Assembly (NCBI GenBank): GCA_029959085.1
Contig: JARWIR010000001.1
Span: forward strand, 70,742,899-70,806,898
Reading direction: 5' to 3'
DNA: 64,000 nucleotides
Source of the DNA: Nemophila menziesii
Taxonomy: Eukaryota > Streptophyta > Magnoliopsida > Boraginales > Hydrophyllaceae
The translations under genes and the position numbers were made by a program. Position 1 is the stretch's first letter; each line of letters opens with the position of its first letter. The notes beneath the pieces were generated by a model, which saw nothing but the letters and a program-made list of their open reading frames with translations, had not been told where the DNA came from and searched no databases. Positions 49,581 through 61,139 of the stretch are shown one piece after another.

Positions 49581-50295
49581 GAAAGAGCGTGACATACGTC
49601 TTTTTATTTTGGCGAGGAGAACACTTGTGAGATGGGTAAAACTGACTGTTGGTATTAAGCTTAATACTGATAGTTGTTTGATATATGATTCCGAAAGAGT
49701 GGGTGTTCGAGGACTTTTTCGGGATAGTAATGGAGATTTTAGGGGGATTCGCGAGGGCGTGTAAGGCGAAATCGGCCTTTCAAGCATAACTGTTTGCACT
49801 ACATTACAGTCTTTATATGGTGGTCACTCGAAATAAGACGACTCTTATCGAAACTGATTCGCTAGAGTTACATGCGCTAGTGAAGGGCAGTGGTAATAAG
49901 GGGGATTAGTTTGATGAGATAATCACAAATTGTAGAAGTATAATCAAGGAGCACGATAAGTTCAAGTTCACCCATGTGTATAAAAAAGCGAACTTATACG
50001 TAGATTGGATGACAAAGATTTCAAGGAAAGAAGCGATTCTATATAAAGATCCACCAAATAGAGTTTGGAGACTTTTAACACAAGATATTTAACACAAGAT
50101 AGGAGCGGTTCACTTACACCACATACTATAATAGGCACTTCTTCAAAAGTTTAGTAAATTTAGTATTTACTAATTTTGTATTAGACTTCAATTGTATTAA
50201 AAAATAACTCAGAAAGAGTTCCGCCCAAAAAAAAGAAAAACACAAAAGAGTGGCAGCCTTGGTTGATGTCCCATTCCGAACAAAAGAAAATGTTA

Positions 50296-51977
50296 GGGCT
50301 CTTTATTTTACACGGCCTAAAGGCCATTGTCTTTATAAAAAAAGCCAACCAGTTGAAACCTAACTAAAAGCCCAACTAGAAGCTAATAAAAATACACAAA
50401 TACCCCCCAAACCCATTCTCACCCTCTAGGCTTACAGTGGAAAACAAAAAACCCAATCCCTCCACCCCCTTATGAACGCACGCGAAGCTTCCCTCTCTTC
50501 CCTCTCATTCTCTCTCTACATTCTATATACTACCCAAACCACCGCCCCCCACCGCCGCCCCCAACCACCAACCTCACCATGGTCACCTTCATCCTCAACT
50601 CCTTCTTCAGCATCACCACCTTTATCAGCCCCACCACTATCACCGTGAACACCACCCTCCTCCACCTTCATCACCACCCTCACCATGGAAGACCCCCCAC
50701 CCCTCGCATCACTGGAATACACCCGCCACCACCCCACCAACACACCTAACACCTGACCTCCTCCCCCAACCATCACCATCCACTGCCGTCCGACCATCCA
50801 TCACCATCCCCACCGCTCTGCAACACTGACCCCCAGATCGAAGCAGAACCAGATCGAAGCCCAGCAACGCTCGATCTTCTAATCTCACCCCAGCGCGACA
50901 GATCCACCACCGTGGTCACCTTGCTTCGTCAGATCTGTCGCCACCACGTGTACCACCGACGCTGGGAAGAAGAACTGTTGTTCGCTGTAAACCCTTCGAC
51001 GGATCTGTTGTTCCCTGCTGCTGTGAAGCACCGCCGATGATGTTCGCTGGAGAAGAAGAACTCCCCTCCGCTGCTGCTCGCCGGAGAATGGTATAGCCCT
51101 ATTATGCTGTAATTTTTGGTTTGGTCATGCGGGGTACAGCCTGTCGCCGGGAACATGAAGATGTCGAACAGAAACCACCAGACACCACCATCCCCTCTTC
51201 ACTGTCACGCACAGAACCCACCCCACCGCCATATCCACCATATCAATGCTCGATTCTGGTTTCTATCGACAGTGGTACAGCCCCTTGATAGGTCCTGCTC
51301 AGATGAATGCTCGATGGGTTATTTCTATCGACAGTGGTACAGCCCTTTTGTTTTTGTTTCGTGTTATGTCTTGGTGGTACAGCCCTTGAAGATGTAGGTA
51401 CAGCCCAAAAAGGTTTTGGGCTTAGCAGTTGTATTTGTTTAGGTCATAGTGCTTATGGGGCCAGCCCATGTAGGTTTTTGTTGGTAATGGGGCTGGCCCA
51501 TTATGATGTAAAGACTATTTTTTTTGATTCGTTTTTATTTCCTTTCCTTTTGTTTGATAGTGGGTCTAGCCCCTGTACTGCTCAATGGTGATGGGGTCAG
51601 CCCCATTACCACCAATATAGTGTTTAATTTTTGTTTTTTAATATATTGGGTACAGCCCATTTTAACTTGTATTTGATCTTTGTTTTTGTTCTACTTGGGT
51701 ACAGCCCATCCCACTTTTTTGTTCATTATGGGGCTAGCCTCCTTATATTTGTACTTAACAAAACTAAAACTGTAAAACGTAAAACGTGGGTCTGTACCCT
51801 CCGAATACAAAAAAATCATTCGTGGGTCTGTACCCTCCGAATACAATCTAACCCAGGGGTATAAAAGTCCAAAATGCCAACCAGATAAACCAAACTAGGC
51901 CTTAAATTGAATGTTTTTTTAGTTTGGCTTTTTTTTATAAAGTTGACAAAAAGTAGGCTTTAGAAAGTATTTTCCTC
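50296..51977. mobile_element. Mutator-like element with GC-rich interior (Pack-MULE candidate)
   Basis: A perfect 9-bp duplication AAAATGTTA lies at 50287-50295 and 51978-51986. The ends are diverged inverted repeats, clearest as TTTATAAAAAAAGCCAA (50332-50348) and its complement near 51920-51940. The interior 50510-51100 is strikingly GC- and C-rich compared with its AT-rich surroundings, like a captured 5' gene fragment; ATG-led frames exist on both strands but none has a domain I recognise. The right half carries many copies of a GGGTACAGCCC-type motif. The donor gene, if any, is unknown. Confidence 0.65.
51094..51845. repeat. Dispersed GGGTACAGCCC-type quasi-palindromes
   Basis: At least twelve variants of GG(G/T)(A/T/C)(C/A)AGCCC or GGGGCTAGCCC occur with irregular spacing, for example at about 51271, 51333, 51374, 51397, 51459, 51489, 51560, 51594, 51648, 51697 and 51729. 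Two adjacent copies of GTGGGTCTGTACCCTCCGAA end the series (51786 and 51823). Confidence 0.75.
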
Positions 51978-52093
51978 AAAATGTTATTGTCCAAAAAAAA
52001 AGAAAACAAAAGAAAATATCGATGTCTATCATGTGATGGGAGAAGAATTATTAGCAGGTGAAAATAAAATACATTTATGAAAGTGTCCTATTA

Positions 52094-52851
52094 GGCTAAG
52101 TTTAATAGGACCTCAATTGTAGCTTTTGCTACAATATGGAGTTGAACAATGAAAAAATCAACTCCAACAGATTCCCAATTCTAAAGCCAGAATAGAGATC
52201 CCTATTCTGAAGAAATGTTAGCCACATATGGCTAACCCTAATTCCACTTTGCTACATTTTTTTTATTTTTTCTTTTAATCTAAATATGTTTATTATATAT
52301 ATAATTAAATTTTAAAAAATAAATTATTCAAATATCAATATTATTTTATGTAAATATTTTTATTATAAGTTTAAAGAATTCAATAAAAAAATTATAATTA
52401 TTAGAAAAATTATTAATTAAGAGATTTTAAAGATTTTAATAATCAAATTAATTGAGAAAAATTATATCTTCATAATTTATTAAATAGTACTAATATTTTA
52501 ATCTTATTGGATGATGAAAAAAACTCGTTTCAATTGAAAAAAAAAATCGTTTGATTATTCTGTTGAGAATTATAATTTAAATATTAACATTATATTTTTT
52601 TTGTTTCAAATATTTTTTACAAATATAAAAGTAAAATAGTAAATAAATAATTGTATGAAAAATTTAAAAATTAATTAATTTATTTATTTAAGAATTTTTT
52701 TAAATAAAATTAAAGTACAGTTTTTTGAAATTGGGGGTTAAAATTGGGAAGCTGTTGGAGTAGAGTTGTTTTATAAGGTTAATATTTGATAGGGAATATG
52801 TGTTTGACTCCCAATTCTGGCAAAATTATTGGATAGCTGTTGGACTTAGCC
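52094..52851. mobile_element. Harbinger/Tourist-like MITE (758 bp)
   Basis: Ends are inverted repeats (GGCTAAGTTTAATAGGACC at the left; complement of the right end reads GGCTAAGTCCAACAGCTATC), flanked by TTA on both sides (52091-52093, 52852-52854), the usual target of PIF/Harbinger elements. The subterminal parts (CCCAATTCT at 52170 and near 52810) are also inverted copies. Interior is AT-rich with no coding capacity. Confidence 0.8.
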
Positions 52852-52952
52852 TTATGTCATGGTCCTCACACCTAGTGGAATCTTTCCAAATTTACTACAA
52901 ATAGAATTTCCAAAATTATACTCTATTTTCTTTTTCCCAAATTATGTAGGGT

Positions 52953-53594
52953 ATAACAGGTAAGATTACCCTCGATAAGAAAGGTATTAATCTTTGCACA
53001 GTTCAATTTGACAAAGAAAAGGACTATGAGATTGTTTGGAATAATCGGCCTTATCATATATTTGGATTTCATGTATTGGTTCAAAAACATGAGGAAACTA
53101 TCATTAATCCATCGCTTCTTGATGAGACAGCTTTCTGGGTTAGAATTTATGGTGTCCCACCACTCTTTATAAAGGAATCTAATGTTAGTAAAATTGCTTC
53201 AAAGGTTGGTAGAGTTATTGAAATCTATTTGCCTGACCCGATTAAATATAAAGAGGACCCCAGCATCAGAGCTAGGGTTGAACGCTCAGTTTTAACACCT
53301 TTATTGGAGGGATTCAACTTTAAAATTTCAAAAGGACAGAATGTTTGGATTTCTTTTAAGTTTGAAAAGCTCTTTGACTTCTGCTTTAAGTGTGGTATAA
53401 TCTCTCATGAAGAGAAAAACTGTGATAACCCAAACCTCCTTACAAATAGGTTGGGCGACTGGATTAAATACACTGAGAATGTTAAAAGAGAAAAGGAATT
53501 TGTGTTCAAAGCTGTGAAGAACAACAATACTAATCAAAGGATCAAGAAACCTTTGAAAAAAAAATTCAAAAAGAAAGCTGAAGTGCTTGAATAA
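52953..53594 (+). pseudogene. LINE-1 ORF1 (DUF4283 and CCHC zinc knuckle), 5'-truncated
   Basis: Plant L1 ORF1 encodes an RNA-binding protein that packages the element's RNA. The open frame starts at the truncation point (GKITLDKKGINLCTVQFDK), continues through the end of the DUF4283 domain (AFWVRIYGVPPLFIKES), and reaches a CX2CX4HX4C knuckle CFKCGIISHEEKNC at 53382-53423. A basic stretch (KKPLKKKFKKKAE) precedes the stop at 53592. Further in-frame coding-like sequence follows the stop, and a shifted frame continues to about 54110, so the original ORF1 tail was longer. No start codon remains: the first ATG of the flank is followed at once by TAG. Confidence 0.85.
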
Positions 53595-54126
53595 GGAGAG
53601 ATTGGCACTAATGATGGTATTGAAATGATTAAAGAAGGAGGTATGAACTCTATTCAGAACTCTTTACTTGTTCCAACAGTTAAACTTGATCAAACTCTGA
53701 TTCAAGGTTTAAAACTTATCTGAGGCCATTGAAAAATGATGAAATTTTAAAACTCTGTGGGGCTAATGAAGCTAATGTAAAGTTGAGTCCTATGATTGAG
53801 TTGGAGGATAAAGTTAAGATTGACCCATCTATTACTGATAATTCAGATCAAACTATTTGTTTCGGATCACTTGAAAGGAATAGAAATAGATCTAAGTAAG
53901 TCAGGGAAGATCTTGGTCTCTCAACTGATGATGAACTCAATTTTCAAGTATCAGCAACTCTTATTACCCCAGTCTCTGGTGGTGATGATGAGATGGCTGA
54001 TTCACTTGAGATTGAGAAAATTGACATTAATGAAAATATTGAAAAATGGTGTGAAGAAGGGTTACAAGAGGAGATGGAAGCTGATGAGGTTTGCGGGGTT
54101 GACCCATATTAACCCCAAAACCCTCA

Positions 54127-57100
54127 ATGATACAAGCCTGGAACTGTCAAGGCATTGGAACAGCCTTGACAGAAATGAGCTTGGTGGAAATGATCAAGAC
54201 TCATCATTTAGAGGTACTTTTTCTTTCTGAAACTAAACAAAAACTTGACTTTTTAATTTCTTTAAGTCATAAACTTAAGATGACACTTGTTTCACAAGTG
54301 GACCCTGTTGGTTTGTCTGGGGGATTAGCAGTTTTTGTGAAAGAACCTGGTAACTACACTCATATTAGCTCTGATAAAAATCTTATTCAGTGCACTTATT
54401 ATAGTTCAAATATTGAATTATGTGAGATTAACTTTGTATATGGCCCTACTGCAGATGAGGATAAAAGTTCTTTTTTGAGGAAACTTAATGACATGAAACC
54501 TATTGAGAAACAATGGTGCTATATGGGGGATTTTAATCTGATTAGATTTCCCTCTGAGAAAATGGGAGGAAATATTAACTCTACTCGTAAGAGAAATATG
54601 GATATCTTTAATGCATTCATTGATTCTAATGCCCTGCTTGATATACCAGCTTTAGGATGTAATTTCTCTTGGTCAAACAAGAGAAATGGCAACCAACTGA
54701 TAAAGCAAAGGCTTGATAGAATTTTAGTGAATCAGGATTGGATGACTCTTTATCCAAACTCATGGAATGAATCTTTACCCCCTATTGGGTCTGATCACTC
54801 ACCAATTGTTCTAAACTTTGGTATTTTTTCAAAAAAATACAAGAAAAGATTTATTCTTGAAAAAGGATGGATTTATGACAAAATATCTTTGTCAAATTAT
54901 AATTGAGAAATGGAAGAAAGGGAATTTCATGGATTTGCGAGGTATTTCACTTATGAAATATAAATTATCTCAAATCCAAAAACATATATCTTGGTGGGCT
55001 CGGAAAAGAATCTTGAATTATAGGATTCTAATCAAAACGAATATAGCTCAGTTGGAAATTATCTTTAATGATCCATACAGTGATGAGAACAATGATCTCT
55101 TTAATTCTCTGAGTATGGAACTTGAAGAATTTTGGAGGAAAGAGGAATTATATTGGTCTTTAAGATCAAAGAATAACTGGTTGAAATTGGGGGACAGGAA
55201 CTCTAAATATTTTCATGCCTCAACAAAATTAAAGAGATCTAGAAATAGAATCTCTAAAATAAAGAATAAAGATGGAGTTTGGATTTCAGACTCAAATAAA
55301 ATATCAAATGAAATTGTTGGATATTACAATAATATTTTCAAATCAGTGGGAGAAAGAAATTATCATCCAATTTTATGCAAAGTTAAGAAAGTTGTGACAG
55401 ATGAAATGAATTGTACCTTAACTAAAAGTGTTGATTGTGATGAGATTAAAAAAGCCATTTGGTCTTTAGGGAGTGATAAAACCCCAGGATCAGATGGTTT
55501 TGGAGGATTTTTTTTTTCAAAAAGTTTTGGGAAGTTCTGAAATATGACCTTGTGGCTTTAGTTTCAGATTTTATCTTGAATAATTCTTCCTTGGAAGAAA
55601 TTAATTTCACTATCATTGCTCTTATTCCTAATTGTGAAACCCCAGATATTGTAGCCTCTTTCAGACCTATAAGTTGTGCTAACTTTATATATAAGGTTAT
55701 CTCGAAAATTTTGACCCTCAGGCTCCAAGAATGGATTGGTAGTTTGGTCTCTGAGACTCAAACTGCCTTCATTCCTAATAGGTCAATTTTTGAGAACATT
55801 CTAATAGCTCAGGAAGTCTCACACTTCCTAAACAATAAAAGAGATACAAAAAAATACTCCTTGGAAATTAAGGCAGACATTAGTAAAGCCTATGAAAATA
55901 TTGAGTGGGACTTCTTGATTGATGTTCTGACTCAAATGGGGTTTCATTCAACATGGGTAGGATGGATTAAGAATTGTGTAACAACTGTAACATATAAAGT
56001 GCAGATAAATGGTGCAATATTTGATCTTGATAAACCTCAAAAGGGACTGAGGCAAGGGGACCCTCTCTCCCCTTACCTGTTTTGTATAGTAACTCAAGCT
56101 CTTACACATCTGATTGATCACTTTGTGGAAATTGGTTTGTTTAAAGGTATTTCAATTACGAGAGCAGCTCCAATGATAACACATGTTCTATTTGCGGATG
56201 ATAGTCTTTTCTTTCTAGAAGCAAGTGAGAATAATATTGATATATTTAATAACATTATGAAGTGGTATACATTTGCACCAGGGCAAAAAATGAATCTCAA
56301 TAAGAGTGGAGTATTTTTTAGCAAGAATACACCACAAGATATGAGAACTAAGTTCTCACAATTACTGAGAATGAATAAAATAGAGCATTTGGGGAAATAT
56401 CTTGGAATTCCATCCTCTTGGGTAAAGTCTAAAGTAAAATCTCTTGAATGGTTGATTGAAATGGTATTGAAAAACATGGAGAGATGGGACACTAAAATGT
56501 TAATAAAAAGTGGTAAAGAAGTGCTAATTAAAGCTTTAGTTGGGGCAATTCCTAACTATATTATGTCAGTTTTCCTTATTCCAAAAAAAGTTACTTCACA
56601 TCTAACTTATTTGATCTCAAATTTTTATCGGGACAATCAAGGAGAAGGGAGATGTCACTGGATTAAGTGGCAAACATTAATGAATTGTAAAGAAGATGGA
56701 GGGTTAGGTTTTAAAGATTTTCATTGTCAAAATCTTGCTCTTTTGGCCTCTAATGCTTGGAAATTAAACCTTAATAAAATCTCTTTGCTTTTTAAATTGT
56801 TTAAAGGGAAATATTTCCCTACTTCAGAATTTTTTAAAGCCCAATTGAGTAGTAACTGCTCATGGGGCTGGAAAAGTCTTATTGAGGGAAGAAACTGTTT
56901 CTTGAAGGAAATTAAATGGAATGTTGGAAATGGAAAAAGTTTAAGCATATGGGATGATATTTGGTTGCCATATGAGGAAAAACTTTCAAAACCCAATGGG
57001 TGTGATCTGAATCATGTATCTGAACTCATTAACCCAGATACTCTTTCTTGGAATCTTGAGATACTTGATCAGTTTTTCCCTTCTAAAGCTGTAGCAACCA

Positions 57101-58245
57101 TTTCCTCTACACATCTCTCTCAATTTTACCTTGAAGATGAGCCTTTCTGGCCTTTTTCTTCAACTGGTAGAGTTACCGTTAAAGAGATGTACAAGAGGAT
57201 TTGGATGGCTCAGCAACAAAAGGAAATTTTGTTAATGAAAAGTAAAGGTGAACAATCCTTTATGTTACAATCCCAGGATTGGAAAATATTGTGGAACATG
57301 AATGTTATTCCTAAAGTTAAAAATTTTGTGTGGAAATGTTGTGAAAATGCTTTACCTACAAATGAGAATAGAAAAGCAAGAAAATCTTGTACTTCTGAAT
57401 TATGTTCAATCTGTGGGTTAGCAACTGAGAATATGGAGCATTTAATCTTCCATTGTTCATGGGCAAGGGCAGTTTGGCTGGCCAGCCCTTTGAATTTTTA
57501 CTCATTAACTGAACCTTCATTTAACTTTAAGAAATGGATTAGTTTCATTAGATTAAGTATATCTGAAACTGAGTCTAGTGATAAAGGACTTGGTGAACTG
57601 GCTTTTTACATTGTTTGGTCAATTTGGAAACGTAGAAATGAGGCTATATTTTGTGGGATTACTCCTGACCCTTTGAAAATTTTATCAGAAGCTATAAAAC
57701 CCAATGATGAATTTAAATTATCCAAAAGGATTAAATCTGAGGCTATCCAGGATAATAATGTGATTATGAGGAATTTTGCTCCTCAACAAGCTAATATTTC
57801 ACTAAATTATGCAACTCAGGTGCAAACCTTAAGAGAAGGCAATTTAGGGCATTGGCAACCACCTGTAACAGGATGTTTTAAAGTTAATTGTGATGCCTCT
57901 TATGATTATAAAACTAATCAAGCTGCTTATGCTTGTATTACCAGGGACAATCAAGGAAAATTAATTGATGGATGCTCAAAGATTTTTTTTGCTTATTCTC
58001 CACTTGAAGCAGTGGCTAGAGGACTCCTTCAAGCTTGCTCCATGGCTTCAAGACTTCCTATAGGCAAAGTTGAAGTGGAAAATGACTGTAAAGCCCGTAT
58101 TCAACAAACTTCTAATAGAGAGAAATTTTTTTGTAATATTAAAGGGCTAGTTAATTGTATTCGTAGGCTAAAAAACTGTTGTAATATCAAAATCTCCTTT
58201 GTTAGGAGATCTAACAATTCTTGCGCAGATTGGGTGGCTAAATAG
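54127..58245 (+). pseudogene. LINE-1 ORF2: endonuclease, reverse transcriptase, RNase H
   Basis: ORF2 nicks the target and copies the element's RNA there. The endonuclease (54127 to about 54880) has WNCQGIG, LSETK, YMGDFNLI, RLDRILV and GSDHSPI. The frame shifts by one base in an A-run near 54880 and again in the T-run at 55508-55517. From 55552 an 897-residue frame is open to 58245: TAFIPNRSIFENILIAQE, ADISKAYENIEWDF, KGLRQGDPLSPYLF, the catalytic FADDS at 56191-56205, KYLGIPSSW, zinc ribbon CSICGLATENMEHLIFHC (about 57403-57456), and RNase H (about 57880-58245) with CDAS, SPLEAVARG, ENDCKA and CADWVAK, so all four acidic residues are present. All catalytic motifs look intact; only the two frameshifts prevent translation. 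Confidence 0.93.
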
Positions 58246-58564
58246 GAGATTAAAGGCTCCTTGTTTAGCCTTTGGAAATTTTTTCCACCTCCCAAACTCG
58301 CTTCTCTCTTAGCTAGTGATTTTAACACTGTTGGAATAGGGTGATGTATATTTTTGAAGTTTTTAATTAATGCTTCTTTCGACCAAAAAAAATATGTAGG
58401 GTTTTTAGGTTATGCAAAATAACTCTTATACAAAAATAGGATTTTGACCAATAAAATAAATAAAAAAAATTAATTTTTAGGTTTAAAATATTAGCTAAAA
58501 AAATTCTACCCTAAGATACTTTCTATATTAACTAAATTATCTTTTATTAATTTTCTTTTGCTAG

Positions 58565-59922
58565 ACAATTTAAAAAAAGGAACCACAAATGGATTGGAAA
58601 CAACTATATCATTGATAAACCGAGAAATTGTGATACTAATGTGGCTAGCGATTTGATGGATCTGAACGTTAATAGGTGGAATGTGGATCTTGTCAAATCT
58701 ACTTTTGAACTATTAATTGCGAGAGCAGTTATGAAAAATCCAGTAACACAAGTGATGGACGAAGATAGAATTATTTGCCCATAAAATAAGAACGGAGATT
58801 ATTCTACTAAATCAGGATATCATACATTAGTCAACGAGGAAATTAATCTACAACCTCAGTCCTCCAAAGAAGGTGAAACTGATAATAATACACACATATG
58901 GAATATGATTTGGCATGCTAATGTTCCATCAAAGATCAGGAATTTTTGTTGGAGAATCTGTACCGTTATAATTACCATATAAAGAGAATCTCAAGAGAAG
59001 GAAGTGTTTTGAGGACACGATGTGCGAATGGTTGAGTTAGAATCTGAAAATTGCGAACATATTATTTCAAAATGACCTTTTAGTATGCAAGCATGGGCAG
59101 ACTCACCATTACAAGTCAAAATAGACTGAGATTATGAAGGGTCTTTTGCTGATTTGCTAACTGATATGATAAAAAAATTACACAAATAATGGATGGGAGA
59201 AAGGAAAAGTTACGGAAATAATTATCATAACGGCCTAGAATATGTGAAAAGAAAGAATGAGGGGTTTGTTTGATAAAAAAAGTGTGCGGTTATGTTAATT
59301 ACACAAAATACAAAATACATGGTGGCTAGGATTTTTTACCTGGGGAAAATAAAACACAAAAGTTGAGCGAGTGGCATCAATGAATAGATCAAGCCAATAC
59401 CATAATCCGGCAGTTGAAGATGATGCCGAAATGGTTTAGTTTGGTGATACATCTTTTACAAAGGGATGGGAACCAGCGGCAGTGGTTGCAATTGGGGTTG
59501 ATAAATCTAGAAATATTAGTCAAAGGAGAACAGTTCGCTGCCAGATTAGGAATGTTATCGAGGACGAAGCTTGGGCCCTTTTATTAGATTTGAGATTGGC
59601 GGGATCTCTGAGAATACAGAGTAGTTATTTCTACTCGGATAACCTTGAGAGCATTCAAGGTATTCAGGATCAAGTTAAGCTCCACTGGAGCTTAAAACCA
59701 ATTACCGAGGAGATTAAAGGATGGTTGAACAAATTCTCATTATGGAAAATATCACACATCAATAGAAGATTCAACTTCGTGGTGGATACACTGGCTAAGT
59801 GTATTAGGAAAAATACGGATATATCAGGATGGAAGGATATGTCAGTCATCAGCTCTTTTAGTTTCTTTTCGTCTATTTATAATAATCTTATCATGTAACT
59901 GTTTTTATTTCAATGACAAAAA
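58565..59922 (+). pseudogene. LINE-1 3' fragment: zinc ribbon and RNase H
   Basis: A 5'-truncated LINE lying head-to-tail behind the younger one. It starts near 58580 (NHKWIGNNYIIDKPRN), passes through HIWNMIWHANVPSKIRNFCW near 58895, and has a decayed zinc ribbon near 59040. The RNase H is at about 59430-59890 (FSYFYSDNLES-type block near 59625; WKISHINRRFNFVVDTLAKC at 59740-59800), with the longest open frame at 59482-59898. It ends in a poly(A) run at 59917-59925, into which a small MITE has inserted. It is close to the LINE at 26857 in its RNase H. Confidence 0.8.
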
Positions 59923-60031
59923 AAATGATAGATGTCGCCATTTTTCATGTCACTTTTTTGTCACTATTTATATAAGGATACAACTAGGAGGTGATAAAAT
60001 GGTGATAAAAAAGGGCGGCGTTTATCATTAC
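59923..60031. mobile_element. Small Mutator-like MITE, second copy
   Basis: Same terminal repeats as 10938-11128: left AATGATAGATGTCGCC and the complement of the right end GTAATGATAAACGCCG, about 40 bp each side. It lies in or directly after the poly(A) of the preceding LINE. The target duplication is obscured by the A-run. The interior is much shorter (about 109 bp in total). Confidence 0.7.
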
Positions 60032-61139
60032 TTTTAAACAAAATACTCCTTACTAACCATTTTTATTAACCACCTATATCAGAAGCCCTCAACTTAAGAT
60101 CACAATCGCCATTACTTTGAAAAATGAAACCCGCTGTTGAAACTCCTACACTGAAACTCTTTCTCCGTTGAAATTCGTTTTCTCCGTCGAAGGTTAAGCT
60201 CATTTCTCTGTCAAAGGTTTTAAACTCGCCACTTAGACTCCTACATAAATCGTCATTTTTGTTTCTTTGTTGAGGCTCTCAATTTCTTCCATTGTCCAGG
60301 CGTTCTCAATTATCAAGTCGATTTCAATTGTCTACGCGTTTTCAATTGTCCAGTTATTTCAATTGTTAAAGTTAGGAACTGTGTTAAATTCAATGTTTTT
60401 GATTATTTATTATCTTCAATTGGTCTTTTTAATGTTATCTTCTAATGATCAACTTTTATAATTTTTTTCAATGTGATTACAAATTGTTATCTTTCAATGC
60501 GATTACAAATTGTTTTGATCTTTTTTTAAGTTTGTTAGGTATACCGATGGGATTAGTCTCATCAACACACTGGAATAAATACATAAGGTTTTGGAGTTAT
60601 TGTGTATACTGATTGGATTGTTCTCATCAACATATGAAAATTGTAGATTTGTTTTGTTTTTTGACTGACGGGATTAGAGTAATTATATTAGGTTTTGACC
60701 CATTTAGAGTGTGTTGTGTATGCTGATGGTATTGGTCTCGTCAATATATGTTTTTTGATTTCAACACTGTGCAATGACGTTTTCTTGATTTTTCACTATA
60801 GGTCCCTATTTTTATACTAATGGGATCAAAATAATTACATAAAATTTTGATCCATTTTGATTGTGTTGTGTATGCTGATGGGATAAGTCCCATGTATGTT
60901 GCTATCTATGCTAATGAAATTTGTTGTTAGTTGTTGCATTATGCTTCATTATTTTAATTTTTTTATAGATGTTAGATTTTAGTTGCTGCACTATTCTTCA
61001 ATAAGTTTTTTGTGAGTGTTAGTTGTTAATTTTTGTTAGGTATTACACCCCGCTTCAAAGAAAAGATCACATCACTATGTTTCAATGGAATGATCCCATC
61101 ACTGTTGACTTGTAATTGTTTTCCTTTTCAGGTTTTCCT
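60032..61139 (+). other. Leader-like region before the transposase, with diverged repeats
   Basis: No protein recognised. Diverged repeats of a unit containing GTGTTGTGTATGCTGATGG recur at about 60537, 60603, 60711 and 60862. Short TTCAATTGTC repeats lie at 60305-60365. A splice-acceptor-like CTTTTCAG at 61124-61131 precedes the next coding-like block. It could be the 5' UTR and intron of the Mutator gene that follows. Confidence 0.4.

Larger units (their letters stand above)
40360..50238 (+). mobile_element. Old LINE-1 interrupted by an LTR and a Copia element
   Basis: Plus-strand LINE of which about 5.2 kb remains after removing two insertions. ORF1 tail and endonuclease start are at 40633-41313 (ending NILIWNCHIDVSNKFRRVVH). 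Endonuclease: PWLIFGDLSQVD (41602-41637). Reverse transcriptase: GGFMAVDIDLAKAYDKLRWR near 42910, and FADN near 43248, where the second catalytic Asp is Asn. Interrupted near 43534, it resumes by 45170 (GVTLAQAILSVIPTYTMQTM). Zinc ribbon CKVCGVAKETARHLFRDCKY is at 45811-45870. Interrupted again at 46484, it resumes at 49586 with RNase H (about 49640-50040) and ends in an A-rich tail near 50228. It is heavily mutated. Confidence 0.85.
52953..58392 (+). mobile_element. LINE-1, nearly complete and comparatively young (5440 bp)
   Basis: A perfect 10-bp target duplication TATGTAGGGT flanks the element (52943-52952 and 58393-58402), and it ends in poly(A) at 58385-58392. It is truncated at the 5' end inside ORF1 and keeps the whole of ORF2, broken by two single-base changes in homopolymers. 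It is the best preserved LINE in the window; all others have many more stops. Confidence 0.95.

Noticed and set aside
50516..50797. 93-residue Gly/Val-rich minus-strand frame
   Set aside because: A by-product of the C-rich strand of the Mutator-like element; no domain and very biased composition.
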